A stretch of DNA of 64,000 nt from Marinospirillum sp031581385 (GTDB lineage Bacteria; Pseudomonadota; Gammaproteobacteria; Pseudomonadales; Halomonadaceae): contig NZ_CP085242.1 in NCBI RefSeq assembly GCF_044810985.1, positions 248,001-312,000 on the forward strand, in the 5' to 3' direction. Position 1 is the first letter of the stretch, and each line of letters begins with the position of its first letter. The position numbers were made by a program, and so were the translations under genes. Below, in pieces: positions 6,989-16,437 of this stretch. The notes beneath the pieces were generated by a model that saw only the letters and a list, made by a program, of their open reading frames with translations, did no database searches and was not told where the DNA came from.

Positions 6989-9461
6989 AAACCTTTAACA
7001 AACGCCCTGCAGCTTGTTTGCGAAGCTGCCAGCTGGGCCAGGCGGCGGCCAGTAAAGCGCTGAGCAGTGCCAGAAAAACCGAAAATGCCATCAAGCCAGG
7101 AAAGAAATGCAGGGGCAGTCGCCAGCCAAAAGCCTGAACATTGACCACAGCCACCAGACACCAAGCCAGCAATAAGCCCAGGGGAAGGGCCAGAACGGCT
7201 GTCAGGAGGGCCAACAGCAGTAGTTGCAGCAGGTTCAGGCCCGCCAATTGTGCAGGGCTCAGGCCCACCGCCCAGAGCGGAGCCAGTTGCGGCAAGCGCG
7301 CCTGGCTGAGGGTCAGCAGGCTGGCAAACAGTGCCAGAGCCGCCAGACCCAGAGTCAGGGTGCTGAGTGCGCTGGTGGCAGTGAAGGTGCGATCAAAAAC
7401 CCGAGTGGACCAGTCTTTCAGACTGGCCTGATCCAGAACACGTGAGGTGTCCAGGGCAAAAACCTCACGCAGTTCAGCCACAAGATCCTCGGTATGTTCG
7501 ACGGGCAGGCGCAGTGCATAGCTGGAGACGGCTTGTTGCGGCCAGTGACGCTGAAACTGGGCATTGCTCATCAGGAGCTGCCCCTTGGGATTACCGTAAT
7601 CCGGGTAGATTCCGGCAACAGTCTGGCTGACCGGGCCTTCGGGGGTGTTTAAAGTCAGGGTGTCTCCGGGTTGCACTTGCATCCGATAGGCCAGTTGTTC
7701 GCTGATTAACCAGGCCTGATGGGTAAACACCTGTTCCCAAGGCTGGGCAAGCTGCTGCAAAAGCGGCCAGTGCTGACGATAGGTGGCGTGATCGGCAAGA
7801 CCAGTGACTTCCAGCGGCCAGCCTTCCAGATGGGTGTTGGTCTGATAACTGGGTAAAATGGCTTCTATGCGGGGGTCTTCAGCCAACCAGGCTTCCATTT
7901 TCAGTGCCTGCTGCTGGGATTCTGGGCGCAGATAGACTTCGGCGGCCAGGCGCTGATCCAGCCAGCCCATGAAGGTTTGCCGAAAACCCTCCGTCATGGT
8001 GCCCACCCCGATATTGGCTGCCTGGGCCAGCAGCAAGGCCATCAGGGCCAGGGACAGGCCGGGAAGCTGCTGGCGAGTGTCGGCCCAGAACCATTGGTGA
8101 ACAGGATGCCGGGCCAGACGTCGGCCCAACAGCAGACAAACCTGCAACAACAAAGGCAGAAGCAAAGCCGCAGCAAGCAGGAGACTGCCCAGTAGCAGGA
8201 AGCCCCAGGCAAGACTGTCACCCTGAAACCAGGCCAGACCTGCGACCAACAAGGCAACCAGGGCCAGAATACCCTGGCGTTTTAAGCGACGGCTTTCCGC
8301 TTGATACCAGGCCTGGGGGCGTGCCAGGGAAAGCAGCGGTAAGCGTGCAGCCTTGTACAGCCAACTGCCACCGGCCAGCAGCATACCACCCAAACTCATG
8401 CCCAGTGCGGTCAGCCAGGTTTCTGGTTGCAGCTGCAACTGACCGGCAATGCGGGCACCGTAAAGGCTTTGCAGGCTGGCGGCGACATCCGGCAACAGCA
8501 CTGCTGCCAGCCAGTAACCACTGATCAGGCCTGCCAGACCACCCAGTAGAGCCAGGCTGCCCAGCTCCAGAGCCAAGGCGGCCAACAGACTGCTCAAGGT
8601 GATGCCGCTGGCGCGCAGGGTTCTCAGCATCCCCTGTCTTTGTTCCAGAGCCAGCCCCAGAGTGGCATGCACGATAAACAGACCCACAGCAAAGGCCAGT
8701 AGACCCAGAGCGGTCAGATTCAGGTGAAAACTTTCCGTGAGGCGAGCCAGATCGGCTTCTTCTTCCCCGCTTTGCCAGATCAGTTTATTCTCAAAAGATT
8801 CAGGCAGTGAGGGTAGGTCACCCTGAGACTCGGCCAGCCAATCAGCAGGAGCCAGCAAGCGGTTTAATTGACTCGGTGCTTCCAAAGCCTGCTGCGCCCA
8901 GCCCAGATCCATGACCAGGGTTCCCGGTGCCAGGCCTTCGGCAGCCACCAGGGGCGGTAGCTGATAGCCGCTGGCGGCGGTCACCGGGCGATCACCGGCT
9001 TGCCAGCCCAGTTGCTGCAGGGTGGCTGGGGCGATCAGGGTCAGGCCGGGAGCAGTGATAAAATCCTTCAGGTTCGTGAAGCCTGTTACCTGGCTTGCAG
9101 TGCCATCCAGGGCCTGTTGGCTGAGAGGATCAATGCCAACGAGCTGTAATCGCGTGTCCATCGCTTCCAGACGCAGACGCCCCTGCAATAAAGGCACCAG
9201 AGGCCAACCTTCTTTTCGCAGCTTGATCCAAAGCTCCTGATCAAAATTCTCACCGCCAGGAGCCTGCAAGCTGCTCAATTCGGATTGACTGAACAGATCG
9301 GCTGCCTGGTCATAACTTTGCCGGGCTTGATGGTTCAGGCTTTGCACACCTGACCAAAGGGCCGTCGCCAGCCACAACCCCAGCAATAGACTGCCCAGTT
9401 GTACCGGATGCCTGCGCCAGTGGCTGAGCAGAGTCAGCAGTGTCCAGCCGAAAGCTTTCAT
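6972..9461 (-). CDS. ABC transporter permease with two FtsX domains
   Basis: This large inner-membrane protein of 829 residues is built of two FtsX/MacB-type permease units. An N-terminal membrane segment (LGSLLLGLWLATALWSG) leads into a periplasmic domain. Three helices follow near residues 250-380 (LGLLAFAVGLFIVHATLGL), then a second periplasmic domain and a final helical block (LTLGLAALALFASLLTLS and after). This double-FtsX layout matches permeases of AttEFGH-like systems more than the single-FtsX LolC/E type. Its ATG overlaps the upstream ATPase stop by four bases, so it works with that ATPase. It probably acts as a mechanotransmission-type exporter moving a lipid or lipoprotein ligand, with the AttH-like lipoprotein as periplasmic partner (inference). 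Confidence 0.88.
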   Translation of the reverse strand: MKAFGWTLLTLLSHWRRHPVQLGSLLLGLWLATALWSGVQSLNHQARQSYDQAADLFSQSELSSLQAPGGENFDQELWIKLRKEGWPLVPLLQGRLRLEAMDTRLQLVGIDPLSQQALDGTASQVTGFTNLKDFITAPGLTLIAPATLQQLGWQAGDRPVTAASGYQLPPLVAAEGLAPGTLVMDLGWAQQALEAPSQLNRLLAPADWLAESQGDLPSLPESFENKLIWQSGEEEADLARLTESFHLNLTALGLLAFAVGLFIVHATLGLALEQRQGMLRTLRASGITLSSLLAALALELGSLALLGGLAGLISGYWLAAVLLPDVAASLQSLYGARIAGQLQLQPETWLTALGMSLGGMLLAGGSWLYKAARLPLLSLARPQAWYQAESRRLKRQGILALVALLVAGLAWFQGDSLAWGFLLLGSLLLAAALLLPLLLQVCLLLGRRLARHPVHQWFWADTRQQLPGLSLALMALLLAQAANIGVGTMTEGFRQTFMGWLDQRLAAEVYLRPESQQQALKMEAWLAEDPRIEAILPSYQTNTHLEGWPLEVTGLADHATYRQHWPLLQQLAQPWEQVFTHQAWLISEQLAYRMQVQPGDTLTLNTPEGPVSQTVAGIYPDYGNPKGQLLMSNAQFQRHWPQQAVSSYALRLPVEHTEDLVAELREVFALDTSRVLDQASLKDWSTRVFDRTFTATSALSTLTLGLAALALFASLLTLSQARLPQLAPLWAVGLSPAQLAGLNLLQLLLLALLTAVLALPLGLLLAWCLVAVVNVQAFGWRLPLHFFPGLMAFSVFLALLSALLAAAWPSWQLRKQAAGRLLKVFAHAD

Positions 9462-10141
9462 GAGCCCAGCGCTTCCAGCTGTCCTGCCTGCAACTGCAGC
9501 ACTTGATCCAGTTGTTGAGCCAGACGCTGACTGTGGGTCACCATCAAAAGACTGGTGCCACTGAGTTGCACCAGTTCCAGCAGCAGCTGCATAACCTGGT
9601 CGCTGGTGGTTTCATCCAGGCTGCCGGTGGGTTCATCGGCCAGCAGCAGTTGCGGGCGGTGGCCCAGAGCACGCCCCAGGGCCACTCTTTGTTGCTGGCC
9701 ACCGGAGAGCTGCTCCGGATAGCGATCCAAAAGTTCTTTCAACCCCAGGCGGGTGGTAATTTCAGCCTGCCATTGCGGATCATGGCAACCCGCCAGCCGA
9801 GCCTGGAAGGCCAGGTTGTCCCTGACCTGTAAGCTGGGAATCAGGTTGAACTGCTGAAAAACCAGTCCCAGATACTTTCTGCGGATTTGTGCCTTGTGAG
9901 CTTCGGAGGCCTGAGTCAATTCCTGGTTGTCGAGAAATACCCGTCCGCTATCGGGTTCTTCCAGTCCGGCCAGCAAGTGCAACAGGGTACTTTTGCCACT
10001 GCCGGATTCCCCCATCAGGGCTAGGCTTTGTCCGGCTGGTAATTCCAGGTTGAGTTGTTGAAAAACCCTTAAAGCACCCTGCGGGGTGGGGTAGCTTTTG
10101 CTCAGGTTTTGCACACTCAGGATGGGTTTATTGATCGGCAT
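9458..10141 (-). CDS. ABC transporter ATP-binding protein (LolD/MacB type)
   Basis: This is an ATPase subunit of 227 residues when started at MPINKPILSVQNLSKSY (10141); a longer frame upstream adds 50 unconserved residues. Motifs are Walker A GESGSGKSTLL, Q-loop FQQFNLIPSL, signature LSGGQQQRVALGRAL, Walker B LLLADEPTGSLD and H-loop VTHS. The start overlaps the histidine kinase 3' end by 14 bases and its end overlaps the permease gene by four, so kinase, ATPase, permease and lipoprotein are surely cotranscribed. It is separate from the LolD gene at 60.6 kb, which belongs to a different transporter. Confidence 0.92.
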   Translation of the reverse strand: MPINKPILSVQNLSKSYPTPQGALRVFQQLNLELPAGQSLALMGESGSGKSTLLHLLAGLEEPDSGRVFLDNQELTQASEAHKAQIRRKYLGLVFQQFNLIPSLQVRDNLAFQARLAGCHDPQWQAEITTRLGLKELLDRYPEQLSGGQQQRVALGRALGHRPQLLLADEPTGSLDETTSDQVMQLLLELVQLSGTSLLMVTHSQRLAQQLDQVLQLQAGQLEALGS

Positions 10142-11963
10142 GGCACTCAAGTCTTTTATGGAAGTGAAGGCCAGTCCCCGAGGCATCACTGTTAATGCTG
10201 AGTTGCGCATCAATGGAGGCGGCCCGGTGCTGCATGTTGGTGAGTCCCTTGCCTGGATAGGACTGGTTGCTGTTAAAGCCGCAACCATCATCGACCATGG
10301 AGAAGCTCAAGCCTTCTTCGGAGTTTTGCAGGGTAAATTGCACTTTACTGGCTTTGGCATGTTTCAGTACATTGGACAAGGCTTCCTGAACAATACGCAG
10401 GATCACCAGAATGGCATCCGGGTTGATTTTCACGTCATCACTGAGGCCTTGTAAATCCCATTGCAAATCAATGCCCAGGGCATTTAAGCGCGGGGCCATG
10501 CGAAAACGCAAAGTTCCCAGAGCGGTGACCAGGTCCTCCTCATCCAGAGACAGGGTGTCAATCACCAGGCGCATATCATCGAGACATTCACGAAGTAATT
10601 GTGCTACCTGCTTGTGATCGGCCTCTCCACTTTCCACCAGGATCAAGGAAGAGAGTAGCTGAGAGCCCAGGCCATCATGCATATCGCGCATGATGCGTTG
10701 ACGCTCCTGAGTGCGCACCTGTTCGGCTTCCATTTTTCGGACTGTCTCATAACTGGCTTTCAAGGACTCTTCCTTTTGCTTGACCCGCGCAGCAAGCTCC
10801 TGGCTGGTGTTTTCTTCGCGCTGCAAGGCTTCGGTAAAACGCGCAGTTAACACCAGCCCCATCGAGCAGAGGATCAGGGGCACTGCCACATGGCTCAGAT
10901 AAAAACCCGAAGAAGGCATCCAGCCAGCCTGCACCAGGGTGTCATGCAGAAAGGCAGCAACACCCAGTCCCATACCCACGGCAAGCGCAACCTGATCCCA
11001 GTTTCTCTGGAACCAGGCTGCTCTTGCGATAGCCACCACCGCAAAAACATTCAGGGGCATGGCACCCAGATACCAGAGGGCATCCCATTTCACGAAAAGG
11101 TCATCCAGTATCAGCATGGCAAGAGGGCCTAACGCCGCGTAAACCAGAGCCAGCCGCTCCAACCAGGAGTGATGAATACTGGCAGCACGCAGGATAAACA
11201 AGCAGAGAAGAATATTGCCAAACCCCGTGACTGCGTAAAACCCAGCCCGGCTGAGAAGCCAGTAATCCATGGGGATCAATGGCCAGAGGTTATAACTGGA
11301 ACGCAGCCCCCAGGCCAGCATGGCCAAACCAAAGAGGGCATAGCTCACCTCTTTGGGGCGACGCAGCCAGATTACGAGCAAAAAAAGGGCTCCCATCAGC
11401 AAAACAGTGGCTGAGATGACAATGAGCTCCTGCTCAATAAAATAGCGCTGATCATACTCGGGTGTGATCCGGTCTGAAGTGCCAACCAGAGGTGTGCCCA
11501 GACCAACACTGGGCCAACGGGTATCAACCTTCAGCAGGAGACTGTTGCGGCCTGCTTGAAGACTGTCCAGAGGTAGGTTGATCAGGTGCGGGCGTAGCCA
11601 GCGGGCCTGGGTTTGCGGATCGGCACCTGGAATCCGAGTCAGCAAAGTCTCATTCAGGTAGATCACCCCTCCCTGAAACAAACGGGGCAGATAAAGCTTG
11701 AGTGGTTCTTCAGGTCGTTGATCCAGCTTGAATTCAGTACGAAACCAGACAGTGATTAAGTCCAATTCCTCATTGGCCAGCCTTTGGTCAAAGGAAAAAG
11801 GCTGCCAGGCTGCAGAGGTATCGGGTGGAGTTGTTGTCTCTGTATAGTCCAGTTTAAGCACTTCACCCTGGGTCAGAGGTTGAACGAAGTCAGCTGCAGC
11901 CAGTTCACTGGCATTGAAAGGGTTAAGCCAGAGCAGGGTGAAGAATAATATAAACAGCTTCAT
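10128..11963 (-). CDS. 7TMR-DISM sensor histidine kinase (HisKA_3 type)
   Basis: This membrane sensor kinase has 611 residues. A signal peptide is followed by a periplasmic DISM sensing domain (about residues 25-180, with FRTEFKLD and LYLPRLFQGGVIYLNE). Seven membrane helices span about 185-380, followed by a coiled coil (EENTSQELAARVKQKEESLK) and the catalytic half. The phosphoacceptor is His in RDMHDGLGSQLL, typical of NarX/DegS-type kinases. The ATPase domain shows the N box EALSNVLKHAKA and G box DDGCGF. Such kinases normally pair with a LuxR-type response regulator, but none is next to it. Instead it leads an operon with an ABC transporter, so it may sense what that transporter handles (inference). 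Confidence 0.9.
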   Translation of the reverse strand: MKLFILFFTLLWLNPFNASELAAADFVQPLTQGEVLKLDYTETTTPPDTSAAWQPFSFDQRLANEELDLITVWFRTEFKLDQRPEEPLKLYLPRLFQGGVIYLNETLLTRIPGADPQTQARWLRPHLINLPLDSLQAGRNSLLLKVDTRWPSVGLGTPLVGTSDRITPEYDQRYFIEQELIVISATVLLMGALFLLVIWLRRPKEVSYALFGLAMLAWGLRSSYNLWPLIPMDYWLLSRAGFYAVTGFGNILLCLFILRAASIHHSWLERLALVYAALGPLAMLILDDLFVKWDALWYLGAMPLNVFAVVAIARAAWFQRNWDQVALAVGMGLGVAAFLHDTLVQAGWMPSSGFYLSHVAVPLILCSMGLVLTARFTEALQREENTSQELAARVKQKEESLKASYETVRKMEAEQVRTQERQRIMRDMHDGLGSQLLSSLILVESGEADHKQVAQLLRECLDDMRLVIDTLSLDEEDLVTALGTLRFRMAPRLNALGIDLQWDLQGLSDDVKINPDAILVILRIVQEALSNVLKHAKASKVQFTLQNSEEGLSFSMVDDGCGFNSNQSYPGKGLTNMQHRAASIDAQLSINSDASGTGLHFHKRLECHADQ

Positions 11964-12177
11964 TTGAGCATTCCGGTGATTCTTCAGGGTAACTTTTGCT
12001 TACATTTTGAAAAGATGTTGTCTTTATATTGCTCTGCATTGGTTTTTTAAGTTTTTGTTAAGGTAAAAAAGGCTGCAAATGCCATAAACATGCCGTTCCA
12101 TGTAAGCAAGTTGTTAAGTAAGGTTGTTGCAATCCAGGGAATGGGTCTTGGAGTTATTTCATACAACCCGGTTGCCT

Positions 12178-14577
12178 ATGATGCCCCTTTGCAGTTTAAA
12201 AACAAGGCTTGCTTATCTGGCCCTTTTGACCCTTGCCTGTTTTACGTCCGGGGCACAGGCGGCTGATGAGGAAGTGACCCTGCAATTGAAATGGCTGCAC
12301 CAGTTCCAGTTTGCTGGTTATTATGCGGCTTTGGAGCAGGGTTTTTTTGCCGATGAAGGTCTGCAGGTACGGTTGCTGGAAAGAGACATGAGCCGCAACA
12401 ATGTTCTGCAGGTGCTGGAAGGCGAGGCTGAATACGGTGTGGCCGACTCCATCCTCCTGTTTCATCGTGATGCCGGACAGGGTTTGCAACTGGTGGCCCC
12501 CATTTTTCAACATTCCCCCAATGTTCTGATGACCTTGCGTTCCTCGGGCATTCAAAGCCCTCAGGGTCTAATCGGGCGACGCCTGGCTTTTTATGACAAT
12601 AACTCGGAAGGCATCAACATTCTCGCGATGCTGGCAGACCAGGGTGTACTGAAAGAGGGGATGTTGCGCCAACCCTGGGATGAACGCATGGAAAAGCTCA
12701 AATCCGGGGAGGTGGATGCCATTGCTTCCTACAGTACCAATGAGCCTTTCCAGCTCCGGGAACAGGGTTATCCGGTGAATATCCTTGACCCCAAGCACTA
12801 CGGAATGGACTTCTATGGCGATATTCTTTTTACCAATGCCCAGGAAGCCAGTGAAAATCCTGAGCGTGTCGAAGCCATGAAAAGAGCGGTGATCCGTGGC
12901 TGGCACTATGCTCTGGATAACAAGGAGGAAATGGTTGATCTGATTCTGGAGCGCTACAACACCCAGGGTAAGTCCCGCAGTGCTCTGATGAATGAAGCTC
13001 TGGGTCTGGAACCCATGATTGCCCGGCACACGATTGAAATGGGGCATCTGGACAAGGGGCGGCTGGATTATATCTTGCAGCAGCTTGCTGAGCATAAGCT
13101 CTTGGCTACGGATGAACGGGGATACCAGGGTCTGGTTTTTGAATCAACCAGGGATTCTGCCTCCCGGAATTTTAACCTGACCAAAACCGAGCGAAGTTTT
13201 CTGGATTCACTGGATAAGGTGCGTGTTGCGGTGGACCCGGACTGGGCTCCATTTGAATATTATGATCAGCAAGGGCAGTTGCAGGGAATCAGTGCCGACT
13301 ACCTGGATTTGTTGGAAGACAGATTGGGGCTGGAGATCGAGCTGGTCAGAAACCTGACCTGGCCCCGAATCATGGAGGCAGCCAGAAACCGGGAAATTGA
13401 TTTGCTGCCGGCTATTGCGGCGACCCCTGAACGCCGTCAATTTCTGAATTTCACTCAGCCTTATGTACGCTCCCCCATGGTTTTGGTGACCCGACAGGAG
13501 GTTGATTACATTCCCGATATCGGGGATCTGCAGGGTCAGCAATTGGTGGTGGTTGAAGACTATGCTTCTGATGAGATGCTCAGTAATCACTTCCCGGAAC
13601 TGGACATCAAGCGGGTTCGTTCGGCCCTGGAAGGCTTGAAGCAGGTTGCTTCAGGTGACGAAGAGGTTTTTGTTGGCAACCTGGCAGCGGCGACCCATTT
13701 GATCAAAACTGAAGGTCTGGCCAACTTGAAAGTCTCCGGACAAACACCTTACTCCTTTGACCTGGGCATGGGCGTGCGGGACGACTGGCCGCTGCTGACA
13801 CAGATTCTCGACAAGCTGCTGGTCGGTGTCACCCAGCAAGAGCATTCCCGAATCTATAATCGCTGGGTGGAGTTGCCACAGGAGCAGAACTTCCCCTGGC
13901 GAAGCGTGTTGCCGGGGCTGTTGCTTCTTTTGATTGTTTTGCTGGTGCTGGGTCTGTATACCTTGCACCTGATGAACCTTAATCATCGTATTCGCAAGGT
14001 CAACGCCCGCCTTTACCAGGCTGAGAGTGAGTTGTTGGAAAAAAACAGTGAACTGGAAAGAGTGTCCATCACCGATAAACTGACCGGTTGCTACAATCGC
14101 CATCACCTGGATCGGGTGCTGACCGAGCAGGTTTCTCTGGCGCGGCGCCATGCCCGTCCCTTGTCCATAGTGCTTTTTGATCTGGATTATTTCAAAGCCG
14201 TTAATGATAATTATGGTCACCAGATTGGGGATGAGGTGTTGAAAAGCTTTGCCCGCCTGGTTGAAGAAAAAGTACGCACCAGTGATGTTTTTGGTCGCTG
14301 GGGGGGTGAGGAGTTTTTACTGATTTGCCCGGAAACCAGTTGCAACCAGGCTTTTCAGGCCGCCGAGAAAATCCGTAAAGCCCTGGAAGAGCATGAATGC
14401 CCTCTGGGAATAGAGCAAAGAATCAGTGCCGGCGTGATGGGTCTTAGGGAGGGCATGACCCTGGATAAGCTGCTGTCCGGTGCGGATTATCAGCTTTATC
14501 AAGCCAAGGCTGCCGGTCGCAACCGGGTGTGTTGTCAGGAAAAGGTTCCATCCCTGGAACCTGAGGTCAGGTTTTGA
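12178..14577 (+). CDS. Membrane diguanylate cyclase with NMT1 and SBP3 sensor domains
   Basis: A signal peptide ending in SGAQA is followed by an NMT1/THI5-like binding domain (about residues 30-240: LKWLHQFQFAGYYAALEQGFF). A second periplasmic domain of the SBP_bac_3 family (about 315-540: VRVAVDPDWAPFEYYD) and a membrane helix near 590 come next. The cytoplasmic GGDEF domain makes c-di-GMP. Its active site is GGEEF and an inhibitory I-site RTSD lies exactly five residues before it, so it should be active and feedback-inhibited. NMT1 domains bind thiamine-precursor pyrimidines or similar small molecules; SBP3 domains often bind amino acids. The start is uncertain: no good ribosome site precedes 12178, and the frame continues upstream to a TTG at 12124. 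Confidence 0.9.
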   Translation: MMPLCSLKTRLAYLALLTLACFTSGAQAADEEVTLQLKWLHQFQFAGYYAALEQGFFADEGLQVRLLERDMSRNNVLQVLEGEAEYGVADSILLFHRDAGQGLQLVAPIFQHSPNVLMTLRSSGIQSPQGLIGRRLAFYDNNSEGINILAMLADQGVLKEGMLRQPWDERMEKLKSGEVDAIASYSTNEPFQLREQGYPVNILDPKHYGMDFYGDILFTNAQEASENPERVEAMKRAVIRGWHYALDNKEEMVDLILERYNTQGKSRSALMNEALGLEPMIARHTIEMGHLDKGRLDYILQQLAEHKLLATDERGYQGLVFESTRDSASRNFNLTKTERSFLDSLDKVRVAVDPDWAPFEYYDQQGQLQGISADYLDLLEDRLGLEIELVRNLTWPRIMEAARNREIDLLPAIAATPERRQFLNFTQPYVRSPMVLVTRQEVDYIPDIGDLQGQQLVVVEDYASDEMLSNHFPELDIKRVRSALEGLKQVASGDEEVFVGNLAAATHLIKTEGLANLKVSGQTPYSFDLGMGVRDDWPLLTQILDKLLVGVTQQEHSRIYNRWVELPQEQNFPWRSVLPGLLLLLIVLLVLGLYTLHLMNLNHRIRKVNARLYQAESELLEKNSELERVSITDKLTGCYNRHHLDRVLTEQVSLARRHARPLSIVLFDLDYFKAVNDNYGHQIGDEVLKSFARLVEEKVRTSDVFGRWGGEEFLLICPETSCNQAFQAAEKIRKALEEHECPLGIEQRISAGVMGLREGMTLDKLLSGADYQLYQAKAAGRNRVCCQEKVPSLEPEVRF

Positions 14578-16213
14578 ACTGGCTGACCTGATGATTGAGG
14601 TTTTCTGCCAGACCGGCCAGCTCTTCACTGGCTTGCGTCGTGTGGGAAGCGCCCTCTTCGGTTTGTGAAGAAAGCTCATTGATGTTCACGACATTGCGGT
14701 TGATTTCATCAGCAACAGCCGCCTGCTCTTCTGCTGCACTGGCAATCTGGGTATTCATGTCGGCAATCTGCTGAATGGCTGCAGCTACCTGTTCCAGTGC
14801 CTGGGAGGTTTCCTGGGCATGAGCCACGGTTTCCACGGCCTGATCACTGCTATGCGCCATGGCTTTGAAGGAGCGTTCGGCTTCACCTGTCAAACGTTCA
14901 ATCATTTCCCTGATTTCCCCGGTGCTTTGCTGGGTGCGAGCCGCCAGATTGCGAACCTCATCGGCCACGACCGCAAAACCCCGCCCATGTTCACCGGCGC
15001 GGGCGGCTTCAATGGCGGCGTTCAAGGCCAACAGATTGGTCTGCTCAGCCACGCCACTGATAACATCCATGATCGTGCCGATGTTTGCGGTTCCGGCACG
15101 CAACTCTTCCAGGGTGCTAGCAGTGTTTTTGATGCTGGCATCCAGTTGTCCCAGGGTTTCCAGGGTTTCCTGAAGGCGTTGCTGACCCACCTGGGTCTGG
15201 TGATTGGCCTCAGAGGCAGCACTGGCGGCTGAAGTGGCGTTGCTGGCCACTTCCTGAACGGTAGCCGTCATTTCATTCATGGCTGTGGCCACCTGATCGG
15301 TTTCCTGACTCTGTTGTTGGACCGTCTGGGCGCTTTGCTGGGTAACAGCAGACAGCTCTTCAGCAGCAGCGGAGACTGAAAGTGCTGATTCCCGCGACTC
15401 CTTGACCAGCTCCTGAATTTTGCTGATAAAGCGGTTGAAGGCGCGGTTAATGTGCATGAGTTCGTCTTTGCCTTCCAGCGGCAGGCGATGTGTCAAATCC
15501 CCATCCCCGTCAGCAATCTGGCGCATACGGTTGAGCATATCCTTCAGGGGTCGCTGGATGGAGCGGGTCACCAACAAAATCAGAGCGGCCATGACAGCCG
15601 CTGAGATAACGAAGATACTCAGCAATGAATAGATACTTTGACGTACCTGGGCATTGAGTGAATCCAGATAAATACCGTTGACCAGAACCAGGTCCCAGTC
15701 TGTAAAGGCTTGATAACGAGCCATTTTTCCTACAGGTGAATTGAAGCCGGGCTTGTCCCATACATAACGAATCTGGCCGCTTCCCTGTTGTTTGGCTCCC
15801 TGAAGAAGGTCACGGAAAAAGGCATAGCCCTCAGGGTCTTCAGCGCTGCGCAGGTTCCGACCGATCAATTCGGGCTGTTGGGGGTGCATGAGCATTTCGC
15901 CCTGAGTGCTCAGAATCCAGAAATAATCCTGGTCGCTGCCGGTGGTGTAGCGAAAGTCTTCGATGATGGCAAAAGCGCGCTTCCTGGCTTCTTCTTCTGA
16001 AACCTCCCCCGAAGCCGCCAGCTGATAATGATGCTTCAGAGTGGTCTCGGCCAATTCCAGAAGCTGGCTGAGTTGAAGATCCTTTTCTTCCAGAAGGGCC
16101 GCTCTTTGTTGTTGAATGGCCAGAAGGCTTAGGGCAAGTAGGGAAAGCACAGCCAGGGCCAGAATGATCCAGAGGCGCAGGTTAATACCCAATAGCCTGA
16201 GTGATGAAAGCAT
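14567..16213 (-). CDS. Methyl-accepting chemotaxis protein with Cache sensor
   Basis: This chemoreceptor has 548 residues. A first membrane helix (about 13-30) is followed by a periplasmic single Cache domain of the sCache_2 type (AIIEDFRYTTGSDQDYFWI, EMLMHPQQPELIGRNL). A second helix (about 190-212), a HAMP linker, and the methyl-accepting signalling region come after. The hairpin tip is the canonical EQTNLLALNAAIEAARAGE with GRGFAVVADEVR. Related sCache_2 receptors bind small carboxylates such as lactate or pyruvate, but the ligand cannot be told here. No CheR-tethering pentapeptide is seen at the C-terminus. Its 3' end overlaps the convergent receptor cyclase gene by 11 bases. Confidence 0.95.
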   Translation of the reverse strand: MLSSLRLLGINLRLWIILALAVLSLLALSLLAIQQQRAALLEEKDLQLSQLLELAETTLKHHYQLAASGEVSEEEARKRAFAIIEDFRYTTGSDQDYFWILSTQGEMLMHPQQPELIGRNLRSAEDPEGYAFFRDLLQGAKQQGSGQIRYVWDKPGFNSPVGKMARYQAFTDWDLVLVNGIYLDSLNAQVRQSIYSLLSIFVISAAVMAALILLVTRSIQRPLKDMLNRMRQIADGDGDLTHRLPLEGKDELMHINRAFNRFISKIQELVKESRESALSVSAAAEELSAVTQQSAQTVQQQSQETDQVATAMNEMTATVQEVASNATSAASAASEANHQTQVGQQRLQETLETLGQLDASIKNTASTLEELRAGTANIGTIMDVISGVAEQTNLLALNAAIEAARAGEHGRGFAVVADEVRNLAARTQQSTGEIREMIERLTGEAERSFKAMAHSSDQAVETVAHAQETSQALEQVAAAIQQIADMNTQIASAAEEQAAVADEINRNVVNINELSSQTEEGASHTTQASEELAGLAENLNHQVSQFKT

Positions 16214-16437
16214 AGAAACAGATCTCCAATTCTTGGATAAGAGGTTTATAAAAAAACGAGAAGGTCTGTTGCTGTCCCTGGCTGCTTGTTATGGTTATTG
16301 AGGCTATACTGGGATGCACAGGAAATATTATTGGAGTTCTGATAAGCAGCGCGAATTATGCCCTTGCTTTGAAAGCTTTTCCAGTTATCTACATTGATGA
16401 AGTGTAAATATATGTTTTATTTGATTGGGATCAGCAA

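Noticed and set aside
11964..12177. Possible riboswitch ahead of the receptor cyclase gene
   Set aside because: No conserved TPP or c-di-GMP riboswitch core was recognised, and no convincing aptamer fold was found by eye.
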